A stretch of DNA of 15,133 nt from Verrucomicrobiota bacterium (lineage in GTDB: Bacteria > Verrucomicrobiota > Kiritimatiellia > JAAZAB01). A program made the translations under genes and the position numbers. Positions 14,967 to 15,133 of the stretch are shown here, piece after piece. Under the pieces are notes generated by a model that ran no database searches, was not told where the DNA came from, and was given only the letters and a program-made list of their open reading frames with translations. Numbering within the stretch: the stretch's first letter is position 1; the number at the start of each line of letters is the position of its first letter. Location of the stretch: positions 1-15,133 of the forward strand of contig JAHIMN010000285.1 in assembly GCA_018896395.1 (NCBI GenBank), written 5' to 3'.

Positions 14967-15133
14967 TCAGATTTCTTTCTGGATATCTTCTCGGGTGATT
15001 TCACAATCCCGGAGAATCTGGGCAACGAGTCCGCGACCGATGGTCTCGCCGCGATGGACGGGAACCACGGTGCACCGGCCGTCGGGATGACGGAGAAAGT
15101 GATGGCTTCCCTTGATCCGAATGAGATCAAAAC
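14967..15133 (-). CDS. hicA: HicA-type mRNA interferase toxin, N-terminus beyond right edge
   Basis: The last 54 residues of a HicA (YcfA-like) toxin are visible, open to the right edge of the window. HicA is a small dsRBD-fold RNase that cleaves mRNA and is neutralised by HicB. The diagnostic run is IKGSHHFLRHPDGR, holding the catalytic histidine, followed by TVVPVHRGETIGRGLVAQIL and ITREDIQKEI before the TGA at 14969-14967. No hicB follows downstream: the next gene on this strand is bioB, 106 bases away. If the antitoxin exists it must lie upstream, outside the window. In the bioB reading frame the same bases look like a bioB N-terminal extension, but the HicA match in this frame rules that out. 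Confidence 0.88.
   Translation of the reverse strand, partial: FDLIRIKGSHHFLRHPDGRCTVVPVHRGETIGRGLVAQILRDCEITREDIQKEI

Noticed and set aside
13880..15130. A 416-codon reading of bioB beginning near the right edge.
   Set aside because: The first 90 codons do not match BioB and overlap, in another frame, the clear HicA sequence. The true start is 14860.

Overview
The window (about 15.1 kb, GC-rich, fairly densely coded) looks like chromosomal DNA from an uncultured Gram-negative bacterium. A family-9 (heptosyltransferase-type) glycosyltransferase implies a lipopolysaccharide-like outer membrane. The intergenic spaces carry several families of short, hairpin-prone repeats of a kind common in environmental genomes, for example in the PVC group and related phyla. 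The phylum cannot be fixed from this sequence alone. There is no phage, integrase, transposase, tRNA, rRNA or CRISPR array.

Layout, left to right. (1) Positions 1-3724, minus strand: a three-gene run read right to left, GT9 glycosyltransferase, then an FAD-linked D-lactate/glycolate-type dehydrogenase, then a LarA-type nickel-pincer lactate racemase that runs off the left edge. The last two make biochemical sense together: LarA interconverts L- and D-2-hydroxyacids and the flavoenzyme would oxidise the D form. (2) Positions 3725-4235: a 511-base non-coding space full of palindromes and GGTTCA-type inverted repeats. (3) Positions 4236-6824, plus strand: a P2-like cation-transporting P-type ATPase with unusual membrane ion-site sequences. 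(4) Positions 6842-9272, minus strand: a tight operon of a BadF/GlcNAc-kinase-type sugar kinase followed by two diverged SIS-domain proteins, probably amino-sugar or other phosphosugar metabolism. (5) Positions 9273-9655: a divergent control region with a candidate promoter, an operator-like palindrome and a second GGTTCA inverted-repeat element. (6) Positions 9656-11335, plus strand: a soluble hybrid sensor kinase (PAS-HisKA-HATPase-REC). (7) Positions 11336-11477: a 142-bp MITE-like element with perfect 16-bp terminal inverted repeats, between convergent genes. (8) Positions 11496-14860, minus strand: bioB, metY and cysK. The last two are spaced as an operon for direct sulfhydrylation and cysteine synthesis. 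(9) Positions 14967-15133, minus strand: the C-terminal part of a HicA toxin that enters from the right edge.

Most genes belong to known families. The points most worth a second look are the kinase-SIS-SIS operon with its diverged active-site motifs, the racemase/D-hydroxyacid dehydrogenase pair, and the repeat elements. Those elements sit against gene boundaries and would produce false N-terminal extensions in automatic gene calls.
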